Notes under the pieces: model-generated
The model's database searches: none
What the model was told of the DNA's origin: nothing
The model's input: only the letters and a program-made list of their open reading frames with translations
Translations under genes and position numbers: made by a program
From: Strongylocentrotus purpuratus
Taxonomy: Eukaryota > Echinodermata > Echinoidea > Camarodonta > Strongylocentrotidae
Direction of reading: 5' to 3'
Assembly (NCBI RefSeq): GCF_000002235.5
Contig: NW_022145606.1
Span: forward strand, 51,332,333 to 51,396,332
DNA length: 64,000 nt
Shown here: positions 45,124 to 55,407 of the stretch, piece by piece
Position numbering within the stretch: the stretch's first letter is position 1
Layout of the letters: the number at the start of each line of letters is the position of its first letter

Positions 45124-46929
45124 ATGGCGGGGAACTTCAGCTCTGCAGAAGACATCTGTGAAGGAGAGAACTGTGAGGCAATCACAGAGGTGACGTACTA
45201 CGTGAAGGAGAAGAGGAAGCTCTGCGAGGATTGCGCCTCCAAAGGTGGACGCGTCAAAAAGGCAAGAAAATGTGGGTCCAATCTTTATTGTGAGAAGCAT
45301 GATGAAGAAATCAAACTATATTGTAAAACACATCGTCTAGCACTGTGTTATTCATGCGCACATATAGATCATCAGCAGCCTTGCGTGCAACATGATATAG
45401 AGGGCGTGGTCATGGAAAGTATAGCGAGACTAATGACTCTAAAAGAAAAGGCAAAGAACAAATTAAAGCTTTGTCGAGTTTATGGAGATCAGATTCACCA
45501 GTGTAGGAAATACACTGACACCCATCTAAAAGCTTTGAAAGATGAAGTTGATTCTGTAATCAATGAGGCGATCCAAACTGACAAAGACAAAGAGAAGGAG
45601 GATGCTGCAAAAATCAACCAAGAGACTGATGAGAAGAATCAGAAACTTCAAGAGGAGATTCTGAAAGTTAATGAAAAGATTCGAAAGAACGTTGAAGAGA
45701 GAGAAAAACTACTTGAACTCAACCGTACAAATGCAGAGAAAAGACGAGAATCCATTGCCACTAAACAGCATGGTCTTCAAACAGACATTAAAAACATCGC
45801 TGAAGAGAAAGAGAGAAAGATTGATGGGCTGGAAAACGCATGGCAAGATGACACAAACACAACAAAGAATACAATTAAGACACTTGACAGAGTACTTGAA
45901 GATGATCAAAATGTCGTCAAAGATGGGCATCATGTGAAGAAATCAGTGAGTGAAGAATTAAAGAAGTCACTGAATGAGGGTGAGGTGAAACATATCACCA
46001 GTACCATATTAGGTGTGAGGTTTGTGAAGGGTGCTGGGAGAGAGAAGTACGATGGGAGGATTGATGGGTATGATGGGGAGTGGAAGCTCATTGATACAAT
46101 CAATGTCAAAGATAAGATCACATGCCCGACCATTGTAGGATGCATAGATGAATGCAACGTGATCATTACAGATAGAGTAGAAGGTAGCCTGCATACATTC
46201 ATGTTAGATATGAACACTAAACACACTCAGAAAGTGATAACCGGTAGTGATAGATCAGGGGTTATCTCATGTGCATTGCTGAATGATGGCATGGTATTAT
46301 GCGGTAAATGCAGTGAAGGGTGTACAGTGTACATATTGACTGGACAGATCAGTGTGTATGACAGACAATGGAAGCACATCAATGACGTCACAATACCAAG
46401 AAACACACCGAGTGGTGTCACAGGGGTGGATGTAGCTGCTGACCAGGATGGGATGATCATCGCTGCTGAGTGGGGTCAGTCTAAGATATACGTCACCAAT
46501 CCATCTGATGGTAAGATCATGAATACCATCACATGTAAACAGAATATAAGGATGCATGGTGTACTATCATCAGGTCACATCATCGCTCGATCCTCACAAG
46601 CAGATCGCAGAGTGTTCATCATCGACAGACAGGGTGCTCAAAGGGAAATCCCCCACAGTGATATCATCCTGAATACCTCCATCGATCCTATGACAGACGA
46701 CCTCTACGTCGTGACATCAGATGATGAGTATAAGACGTGTGTAATTGATCAGGTGATGAGTGGGGGTGATATGAAGAAGAGGAGAGTAGCATCATTCCCT
46801 CTATCAACTAGAATTACGAAAAAGTTTAATCACCTTTTATCATCTCGCGTGATGATGACGTCATCAGGGAAACTGATTGCTTGCGATGGAGACAACATTC
46901 TCGTATTCAAAAACAGATTGACCTTTTAA
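45124..46929 (+). CDS. RING-less TRIM-like protein (paralog 2)
   Basis: Encodes 601 residues with the same plan as the other two. A Cys-rich first zinc region (C12, C17, C34, C37) is followed by B-box 2 (C56, H59, C67, C75, C78, H83), a coiled coil at about 95-310, and a propeller-like half from DGYDGEWKLIDTI (about 314) to ILVFKNRLTF. The zinc region is the most divergent of the three: GRVKKARKCGS replaces GCIGKARK, moving one Cys from 43 to 50, and RLALCYSCAHIDH replaces GVAVCHLCAMIDH. This may change the binding partner (inference). The start follows the acceptor at 45105 by 18 bases, as in the paralogs. The frame is intact. Module U6 upstream probably supplies promoter and first exon. Function within the cluster is unknown; an immune or signalling adaptor role is plausible for the family. 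Confidence 0.9.
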   Translation: MAGNFSSAEDICEGENCEAITEVTYYVKEKRKLCEDCASKGGRVKKARKCGSNLYCEKHDEEIKLYCKTHRLALCYSCAHIDHQQPCVQHDIEGVVMESIARLMTLKEKAKNKLKLCRVYGDQIHQCRKYTDTHLKALKDEVDSVINEAIQTDKDKEKEDAAKINQETDEKNQKLQEEILKVNEKIRKNVEEREKLLELNRTNAEKRRESIATKQHGLQTDIKNIAEEKERKIDGLENAWQDDTNTTKNTIKTLDRVLEDDQNVVKDGHHVKKSVSEELKKSLNEGEVKHITSTILGVRFVKGAGREKYDGRIDGYDGEWKLIDTINVKDKITCPTIVGCIDECNVIITDRVEGSLHTFMLDMNTKHTQKVITGSDRSGVISCALLNDGMVLCGKCSEGCTVYILTGQISVYDRQWKHINDVTIPRNTPSGVTGVDVAADQDGMIIAAEWGQSKIYVTNPSDGKIMNTITCKQNIRMHGVLSSGHIIARSSQADRRVFIIDRQGAQREIPHSDIILNTSIDPMTDDLYVVTSDDEYKTCVIDQVMSGGDMKKRRVASFPLSTRITKKFNHLLSSRVMMTSSGKLIACDGDNILVFKNRLTF

Positions 46930-48020
46930 ATCCAATACGGTTTCATTACAATTTTCTATGTTCACTACGTAATACACATAATGTACATAAATATTTGATA
47001 TGGCTATCATCACTAGCATTCCAATAATTACATGTAGAACTCAAAATGTGTGTTATAACATGTACATAAATTAGCCATGATCTTTTGTTATACAGGATTT
47101 AATGATTGTCACATAATTGGATGAATTGATTAAATTACTAGTTATTTCAGTGACATTCATAGCAATACATTAATTTGCATAAGAACGATTCCAATAACCA
47201 TAACCAGGTTCAAGCCAGGTTTGTGCAATGAATTAAACAATACAAACAGCAAGAGAAAATGCTAAGATGCAATAATGAAATTGTATAGGTACAATTGCGA
47301 TAACCACAACCGCGTTTAAGCCAGGTTTGTGCAATGAATTAAACAATACAAAAAGCAAGAGAAAATGCTAAGATGCAATAAAGAAATTAAAATCATAGTG
47401 ACTTTAGGAGAAAATATACCACTGTTTAATATTAAAATACTATAACAGTGCAATACGATGTAGAGTTTCCATATCTGACAAGAGAATAGTCACATGACAT
47501 AAGCTCATAACATATATAAATCCGTGCATTATTCAAGATTAAAGAAGATTCAAATTAAGAACTCATTGAATTTCCTCTGTTACATGTTGATCTAGGTCAT
47601 TTGAGAAAATATAATTTCTGACTCTCTCAAGTGTTCTGCTAAGGGCAGTCTACACAGGACAACCGCCCTCTTTAGTTCAATACCTAACTATCATGCATTC
47701 TTCTTCTTGTGTCATGTGATCTATCACCTATCAACTGAGAATTGGGAGAACATAAATTTGATCAATGTCAAAAAATAGTTTTACAGTCTTCCTATCTATC
47801 ATATCATATCACAAATGCTTATACATATTTAATGCACATGTACATAGCTGCATTATAAGAAATACTTGTACACTGTAAGATTATTTTGTCTTTCTTTATT
47901 TGCTATCAAGAGATATGTGAATCTTTTATGTGTACATGCACTTTTGTATTAAACATATCCTACCACAATGAAGGATAATTTACCCCTTTGTTAAGAAACT
48001 ACATGTATATCATCCGTTTA
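46930..48020. other. 3' flank of TRIM gene 2
   Basis: Aligns with the flanks of genes 1 and 3. A local duplication of about 125 bases repeats CCAGGTTTGTGCAATGAATT at 47214 and 47324. An AATAAA at 47376-47381, about 450 bases after the stop, is a possible poly(A) signal. No other gene was seen. Confidence 0.45.
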
Positions 48021-48424
48021 GAGCCAGAAGGGAGTAAACTCTGAGTATGTACTAAGTTACTGCCCTTATGGCTCTAAAACACAACATGTACACTATACAC
48101 GCTCATTTAGAGCCAGAAGGGAGTAAACTCTGAGTATGTACTAAGTTACTGCCCTTATGGCTCCACAAACACAACATGTACACTATACACGCTCATTTAG
48201 AGCCTGAAGGGAGTTACTGAGTATGTACTAAGTTACTGCCCTTATGGCTCCACAAACACAACATGTACACTATACACGCTCATTTAGAGCCAGAAGGGAG
48301 TTACTGAGTATGTACTAAGTTACTGCCCTTATGGCTCCACAAACACAACATGTACACTATACACGCTCATTTAGAGCCAGAAGGGAGTTACTGAGTATGT
48401 ACTAAGTTACTGCCCTTATGGCTC
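48021..48424. repeat. Five tandem copies of the conserved 51-54 base hairpin
   Basis: Copies at 48021-48074, 48110-48163, 48200-48250, 48287-48337 and 48374-48424, spaced 87-90 bases, separated by a constant spacer (ACAACATGTACACTATACAC). The arms GAGCCAGAAGGGAG and CTGCCCTTATGGCTC are kept in all copies. Copies 3-5 share a 3-base shorter form of the inner arm, so the expansion happened in steps. Genes 1 and 3 have a single copy. Confidence 0.85.
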
Positions 48425-48469
48425 TAAAACACAACATGTACACTATACACGCTCATTGATAAGTACATG

Positions 48470-49879
48470 TACATAGCTGCATTATACTAAGTACATGTTT
48501 AGGTATATTAGTTTGAGAGTTTCATATTTATTGATCGTTTTATAGCTAAAGAAATCAAATCAAATGTTTTTTGTAGTAAAAAAAGATAAACCATTTTTGA
48601 GAATTGTGGATAACAAAATTAGAATGCAAAAGTACTTTCTATACCAATCCTACTACTAAAAACAAATTATATGACGCATCGTTTGTCTTGTAAATAACTA
48701 ACACACTGCTAAGCATAATAAACTATAAGTTACATGGCATTGTAATCTATCATGCAACAAACATGTAAACATGTACATAGATTTGTAAGATTTAACTTTG
48801 TTGTTTTATAATTTTTCTACGAGATTTGTTGTTAAGTACATGTAGTTTGATAGAAGCGATGCTAAAATGTTGAAATAGGTTGCAGAATTTTGAAATCTAA
48901 CGCACTCACAACATGTAAATAGCTGCATTATACGAAGTTTGTGCAACATTCGAGTTGTTGATTTGTTTCTATTTTGATGTGACAAATATATGTTCATATA
49001 TGTATTCAACCAGTACATTTGGTGGAATAACCATACATGCAAACATTTGAAGAAAAAACAGAATAAGGAATTTCTGGCAGGGGTCTGCCTTATGACTAAT
49101 ACAACAATTAGTCTTGTTATATATCAACAAATATTCACATTACAACTATGCTCATAATATGTACATAGCAGCATAATACACAGTATTTGTAATATTCAAC
49201 ACTGTTGGTTTTATAATTTCGCTCAGTATGAAACATTCAAACCTTTGATATGTAACTTTTTTGCCAAGACAAATGCCATGACATTGAAATAAGTTGCAGT
49301 CTTGTTATCTAACACACCCACAACATGTAAATAGCTGTATAATACCGAGTTTGTGTATGATTCATTTCGTTGATTTTTCATTTTGCTTGTACATTGTAAT
49401 ATATTCATGAATCCAAAAAGTATATTTGATATAATGAATAATAGAACAACTAAATAAGGCAAAGTCTCATTATCTATCAAGAAAGTGTTAACATTGCAAA
49501 TATGCCCATATTATGTTCTGAACAAAAAAATATCCAGTATTTTAAAGATTCAACACTGTTAATTTTATTATTATTATATGAGATATGTTAATCTTTGATA
49601 TGCTGTTTGATAGCACAGATACTGCGTTAGACTGAGTATGTGTATGATTCAATTTGTTGATTTGTAATTTGGATATATGACATGTTGATATAATGTATCC
49701 AACCCGTATATTTGATAGGTTGCATAGTCTCCTTATGTAGTTTGATAGAAGAGATGCTAAAATAATGAAAGAAGTTACAGTGTTATCATCCCACTCACAC
49801 TCACAACCTGTACATAGCTGCATTGTACGAAGTATTTGTAAATTCAATTCGATTTTTCGTTTAGGTATGTGACATGTTT
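48470..49879. repeat. Degenerate tandem repeat of about 200-240 bases (gene 2 flank)
   Basis: Same drifted words as at 3387-5335. The repeat continues after the short histone-signal insert to about 50330. No coding potential. Confidence 0.6.
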
Positions 49880-49888
49880 AAGTATATA

Positions 49889-49992
49889 AGACTACCAACA
49901 GTCCTTTTCAGGACCACACACACACTCAAGAAAGAAGGATTACCGACAGTCCTCCCATCTTACACATGGTGCAACCGTAAGCCGACGGTATA
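49889..49992 (+). other. Orphan histone-type mRNA 3' processing signal in a 104-bp insert
   Basis: ACCAAC is followed by AGTCCT-TTTC-AGGACC (49900-49915), a stem of five pairs plus one A/C with the TTTC loop of replication-dependent histone mRNAs. Then comes ACCACACA and, 11 bases on, CAAGAAAGA (49927-49935), the histone downstream element known from sea urchins. The insert is flanked by the 9-bp direct repeat AAGTATATA (49880-49888 and 49993-50001). No histone coding sequence is next to it. In histone genes the stem-loop binds SLBP and the downstream element pairs with U7 snRNA; activity here is unknown. Confidence 0.65.
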
Positions 49993-50001
49993 AAGTATAT
50001 A

Positions 50002-50500
50002 ATTATTAATATGATAATTAAATAGTTTGCAACGTGTATCATTTAATTTACATTACGAGTATGCCTATATTATGTTCATAGCTACATAATACCCAGCATT
50101 TGTTACATTCAACACTGTTAATGTCATAATGTTAATATTGGAACGATCAATTGTTGATATGGAGTTTGATAGAACAGATAGTAGAATGATATTATACATG
50201 TAAGCTGCATGCACAGTTTGTCATCGCTCACAATCACCACAGGTAGATTTTACTGATTACTTGTAACATTTAAACCGTTGATTTGTTCATTTGCTTTAAT
50301 ACATGTTGATAACATACATGTATATATCAAATATGTGTTGGAACAAATAATATAACAATGCTGCAAGGTCATGAGGATGATAATGATGATGATGACTGAC
50401 AATGTATTGTATAGATAGGGTACGTTATCAACATGCATCAAGAAATTATCGCAAATTTTAAAATTTTCGAGGACCAAAACAGAAAAATATGCTCTGACAA
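50002..50500. other. End of gene 2 flank
   Basis: Degenerate repeat to about 50330, then sequence leading into ACAAACAGGACAGTGGGAGA, the same entry into a GA tract seen at 6130, 40660 and 61930. The conserved block found behind genes 1 and 3 (5340 and 61262) is missing here. Confidence 0.45.
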
Positions 50501-50805
50501 ACAGGACAGTGGGAGAAAGAGATAAAAAAAAAAAAAAGGAGAGATAAGAGAAAGAGAAAGGTGTGAAGAGAGAGTGAGATACAGAGAGAAAGAGAGATAC
50601 AGAGATAAATAGAGATAAACAAAATAGATAGAGGGAAAGAGGGAGAAGGGAAGGAGAGAGAGAGAGAGAGAGGAATATATGCATGGAGAGAGAGAGGGGG
50701 ATTGGTGGTGATAGATGAAGATAGAATGGGGTAGAGGGAGAAAGGGGATAAAGAAGGAATTAGATGAAGAAAGAGAGAAAGAAAGAAAGAGAAAGAGAGA
50801 GAGGG

Positions 50806-50850
<45 letters not shown>

Positions 50851-50870
50851 GGGAGGAGGGGAGAGAGAAA
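50500..50870. repeat. GA-rich microsatellite tract
   Basis: Long (GA)n and GAAA runs. Open frames are low complexity and not genes. Confidence 0.85.
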
Positions 50871-50929
50871 TGGCGACAAATAATCTTATATAATGAGAAC
50901 ATGTACAGATATTTACAGTGTTATTGTAT

Positions 50930-53184
50930 CATGGGTCCATCCAAAGGAAACTTAGAGCACATGCCATTTTAGCTAAATGTTCATACATCACAATATGTAA
51001 TTCTCAAGATATTTGAGAGTGAAAATCTTGAAATGACTTTAGAAATCAAATATTCAAGGAAAACTAGTGCAGGAGATACAAATCACATGAATGCAGTTTA
51101 CAAAACTGTGGTGAAATCAACAGAAATATGGATTTTTAAGCCGAATCAAACAGATACTTTACCTATACTCCAACTAATCAGAGAAGGCCATGTACAGGTG
51201 TATGAGCCAAGATTCTCCTCCATTCATGATCTGTCTTACCTTTATAACAAAAACATTGATCTAATGACTTTATTTCTTCGACCTAGGATAGAATAGTGAT
51301 ACAAAGTCATGTGACTGAGATATAACTCTAAAGAACGTTGTATAATTTCAAATAGTTATTAACATCTCATAGTTTTTCATAAAATTCTTTTTTTTTTTTG
51401 GGGGGGGGTCGATAAGAATACCCTCCCCCTTAAAACGCGTCTATTGACATCACAAGGATTGTGAAAGCATTCATTTGATGTTAGACTGCTATGATTCATA
51501 TTCATATTAATCTATTCTCTAAGAGCAACGGAGCACATCTTTTGTCAACGCTCACACACTGTGTGTTTAGGGGACAATTACTTTTGTTCTCTTTTTGCCA
51601 TATTTATGCACTGAGCATGACTTAACAAATGCTGATGAATTTGTGGGCGGATTTGTGCCAATTGAGAATTAGTTTGACGTGGCAAAGCATACAAATAAAC
51701 GCCATTTTGATTTGCACCTAATACACATATTACGAGAGGTTGGATGAACAGTTCTCCTTCATACTAACTTTCAATTATGATCAGAGCATCTACATGTAGA
51801 TGGTCAACTTTCTTTCTGACTTCACATTACGAAGGTTAATAGCGCAATAAACCGGTAATTAAGGTAAGCTGTACATTGTATGTAGGTAATTTTGATGTGA
51901 ACAAGCTTGGTGTCATAGAAGGAAGTGGATGATAAATAGGTCATCATATAATAAAAGTAGAACCAGGTGTATGCATGTAGGATAGTGTGGGATGAGGTAT
52001 GTTTGTCGGAAAGAAGAAAGCTGAGAATACAAAGTAAAAATCATGTTTTACGAAAGTTATCAGAAAGATAAGCGCCTTTGTGTCTCTTTCTCTTTCTTTC
52101 TTTCTTTATCTTGCACTGCCCGAACTTCAACATGATACGGGCAGCATGACGCCCGAATATAACCTTGTTTATTGTATTCTATATAGAAATGAGATTGATG
52201 CCATAACAATCTTTTCCCACTGGTTTGCTTTACTTCTCACAAAATTGATGACCAGGATGATTCCTGGCAACGAGATAACTGAATATAATGTTTTAACTAG
52301 CTTGCTAACATTATTTGGAATCCAGATAGTATATTTGTGGGTGAGAGGATTTCACACGAAAATGTGCCTATATGTCTATGTGTACGAGGGATGAAAAACA
52401 AATACTCTGAAAGTCTGATGAATTTTGGATTATGGTGATGTATAACGATGAAATCGGAGACACTTGGAAGGACAAATTGATGAAAAAGTAATATTAAGTG
52501 GTTGGTTTCAGGCGCGGATCCAGGATTTCTTAGGGGAGGGGGCCCAACTTTCTTCATTTTTGTTTGCTCCCGAAAATGTGAAAATCGCGCCGGTCGAAAA
52601 GTCGCTCAGTGGGGGGGGGGGGGGGGGGGGGGGGGTAGTGAGCACATTTTTTTTTTTTTTTGGTCCTCGAAAATTTTTCAATTTGCACCCCCCCCCCCCC
52701 TTGAGCGCCAGGGGGGGGGGGGGCCCAACCCCCCAAAAAGGTAAAAATCACGTGATTTTACATGATTTTTTTCTCAAGGGGGGGGGGGGCCGGGCCCCCC
52801 CCCCCCCCTGGATCCGCCACTGGTTGGTTTTGGGCGATATTTGTAATGGGGATAGGAGTTTTGAAAGGGACATTTTGAAAGTAAGCGATACCAGGGGAGT
52901 GGGGGAGAAGGGAAAGAGAGAGAGAGAGAGAGAGAGAAAGACTAGAGAGAGAGAGACAGACAGATAGAAAAGGTAGAGAGACAGAGAACAAGTGGGGAGG
53001 GAAAGTAAATAATAGAGAAAGAGAAAAAGAGACAGTGAGAGTGAGAAAGGGGGAGAAAGAGATAAAGTCAATACAGAGGAAAAAGAGAGGGGAGAAAAAG
53101 AGGCAAATAGAGGGAGAGACAACTAATAACAGATAATCATAATGAAAACTTGTCAAGATATTTACAGCGTTGAAGCATGGGTCG
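50930..53184 (+). repeat. Module U7
   Basis: A divergent module: TGACGTGG at 51675, donor AAG/GTAAGC at 51864, a weaker hairpin at 52116-52144 (7-bp stem) and a GA tract at 52910-53110. It is interrupted by a hAT-like MITE (52509-52822). No TRIM exon follows directly; gene 3 is 3.5 kb further on, so its donor could in principle also serve that gene. Confidence 0.55.
52509..52822. mobile_element. hAT-like MITE with 8-bp duplication
   Basis: The ends CAGGCGCGGATCCAGG and CCTGGATCCGCCACTG are inverted repeats. The 8-bp duplication GTTGGTTT is perfect (52501-52508 and 52823-52830). The interior is mostly G, C and T homopolymers, which create spurious Gly/Pro-rich frames. The CAGTGGCGGATCC end recurs at about 19062. 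Confidence 0.85.
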
Positions 53185-55389
53185 AGCCAATGAGGGGGCA
53201 CCAGTGAAATAGGGGAAAAGAGGGGAGGGGGGGGGGGAGCAACGTGCATTTGGGTACATTCTATTCGGCGACATGTTCATACACTGTTGGTAATAATGGT
53301 GGAATAATTATTTTTACCCCAATTTCTAGATAGTATACATTCTCAGATTTTATTGAATAATAATTTGTAAGTGTCTGTTTAGCGTGACTGCTAAAGCATT
53401 TGTGAGCAACTATGCTAATCAGCTAGGGGACCTACGTCCTCATAACTGACAGTGATGAGGAATAATGCCTCACAAAGTAGCTCATCGACACGGTTTTGAT
53501 CCTGTGGGTTCACAGTAACGAGGCCATTGCTTAGCCACTGAATCATGACTGTACGCAGCGGAAGCTAGGGTACGGGGCCGCCCCCACAAGTACAAAAAAC
53601 AAAGAAAATGCAATAAATCATCAATAATTCATTGCATTTTGCCCCAGTCCCCAACATGAACAAATCCTCGTAATGCATGGCCCTAATCATCTATTGGTGC
53701 GGTGTAGATAAAAATTAAATAGGTCAGATTCTGGAATGGTCATGTGGCCGAGAAATAACTCTCACGAACTTTTACTAACTACAGCTGGTTATCTGCATCT
53801 AATGTTTTTTTCTAGCACAAGAAAAAGTTTGTTTTGGCGGGGGGAGGGGGGGGGGGAGGGGGGGGGAGCTGGATAGGCGTTCTGTCCCCTGTAATGCCTC
53901 CGTTGAAATCACGAGGAATGTGAATGCATTCATATTATATTAGCTGTTTTGATTCATGACATAAATAATTAATCTATTTACAAAGAGCAACGGAGCATAT
54001 CTTTTGTCAATATTCATAATTTATATTGTGTGTTTGGGGGACATTTTTTTTCTTTTTCTTCACTTGCCATATTCATGCACTGTATGTATGCATGAGTGAA
54101 AAATGCCGATAAATTTGTGTGCGAATTTTTTCAAAGTGAGCATCAGTTTGACGTGGGATAGCATGATACAACTATACGCCATCTTGATTACCACCTAATA
54201 CACATATTAAACATTTTACAATTAAAGGTAGATTTTGTTTTTCTTCTTCAGACATTATCAATCATAAAAGGAGCATATATATAGACGAACATCTTTCTTT
54301 CTGACTTCACATTACGAAGGTTAAAATCGCAAGGAAACGGTTAATAAGGTGAGCGGCAAATACTATTAAAACATTTTGATGTGAACAAGGTTGGTTTCTT
54401 GCAAGGAAGCGGATGAGAAATATTTAAAATCTATAAAATGCAATAAAAGGAGAAGCAGATGTATGCACGTGAGACGGGATATCTTATGATATGATAACTC
54501 AAATTTAATACTCTTAATGTGAAAGTTTTCATGAAATAGGACTTACAATATCTAAGGAAATGTGATCGATATCTTCCTCTATATGTCTCTCTTTCTGTCT
54601 ACCTTTCTCTATTTCTCACTGCCCGAATCGCGTCATGATTCGGGCAGCATGTCGCCAATATAGACAACCTTATCAAATATTTCTATATCGAAATAAAATC
54701 TATCCTACAACAAAGTATCTTGTGTGTACCCCTCGTTCGCTTTACTACTCGGAAAATTGTTTAATCAGGATGATTCCTGGCAAAGAGATACCTGAACATA
54801 TTTTGTTCCCGCTTGCTTGTAATATTTGGGATCCAGATAGTATATTTTCAATGTGCCGGCACGCCTCTTTGCACTAGTGATGAAAAACAAATCCTCTGAG
54901 GAACTTTGGATTAAGCTATGGTCACAAATCAGAGCAGCTACCGACCGGTCTGTAGCCTGCTTTTATGGTTACATTGTGAACAATTAGACTGAAATAAACA
55001 ATTAGTTTAATTTTAATTTCATTATTAACGGTTGTTGCAGATTGAAGACCACACAATATTATTGTCTGTATAAATGAATGCGAAAAACAGTAAATGAACT
55101 TAATATAGTGATTCCAAAGCAATTTCACAAAAGGAAATATAACGTTGCCATCCATTTATATTCATCTGAGTTTAAATTTGGATAAGTAAATTTTTCTAAT
55201 TTAGGTCATTGTAATAAATCTATTATATTCTCTTCCTCTCGCTCTGTCCTTCTCTTCCTGGCTCTCTTTCCTCCACCCTTCTCTCTCTCTCTTCCTCTGT
55301 CTTTCCCTCCTAATCCCGCCTACCCCTCCCCCACCCCCTGTTTCTCCCCCTCCTATCTCTCTCTCTTTTGATAATTGTTCTTTCTACAG
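53185..55389 (+). repeat. Module U8: presumed promoter, 5'-UTR exon and intron of TRIM gene 3
   Basis: TGACGTGG at 54149, an exon-like block ending AATAAG with donor GTGAGC at 54349, hairpin at 54619-54647 (10-bp stem), a CT tract and acceptor TTTCTACAG at 55389. This gives a presumed intron of about 1.04 kb. The same order before gene 2 supports the reading. A tRNA-derived SINE-like segment and a small AT palindrome lie in the first 500 bases. Confidence 0.6.
53385..53545 (-). mobile_element. tRNA-derived SINE-like segment
   Basis: On the minus strand TGGCTAAGCAATGG (53524-53537) fits the polymerase III A box, and GGATCAAAACC (53492-53502) partly fits the B box, about 20 bases apart from edge to edge, with a weak T-arm-like stem around the latter. 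It is absent from the other modules, so it is an insertion. The edges are uncertain. Confidence 0.4.
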
Positions 55390-55407
55390 GTCTATACTCT
55401 GATCAGG

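Noticed and set aside
48021-48424. CRISPR-like spaced repeats
   Set aside because: Spacers are identical to each other and the genome is animal; this is an ordinary tandem expansion of a hairpin unit.
52464-52967. 167-codon Gly/Pro-rich frame
   Set aside because: Lies across a hAT-like MITE with homopolymer runs.
53385-53545. Functional tRNA gene
   Set aside because: A-box match is good but the B box and cloverleaf arms are poor; a SINE remnant is more likely.
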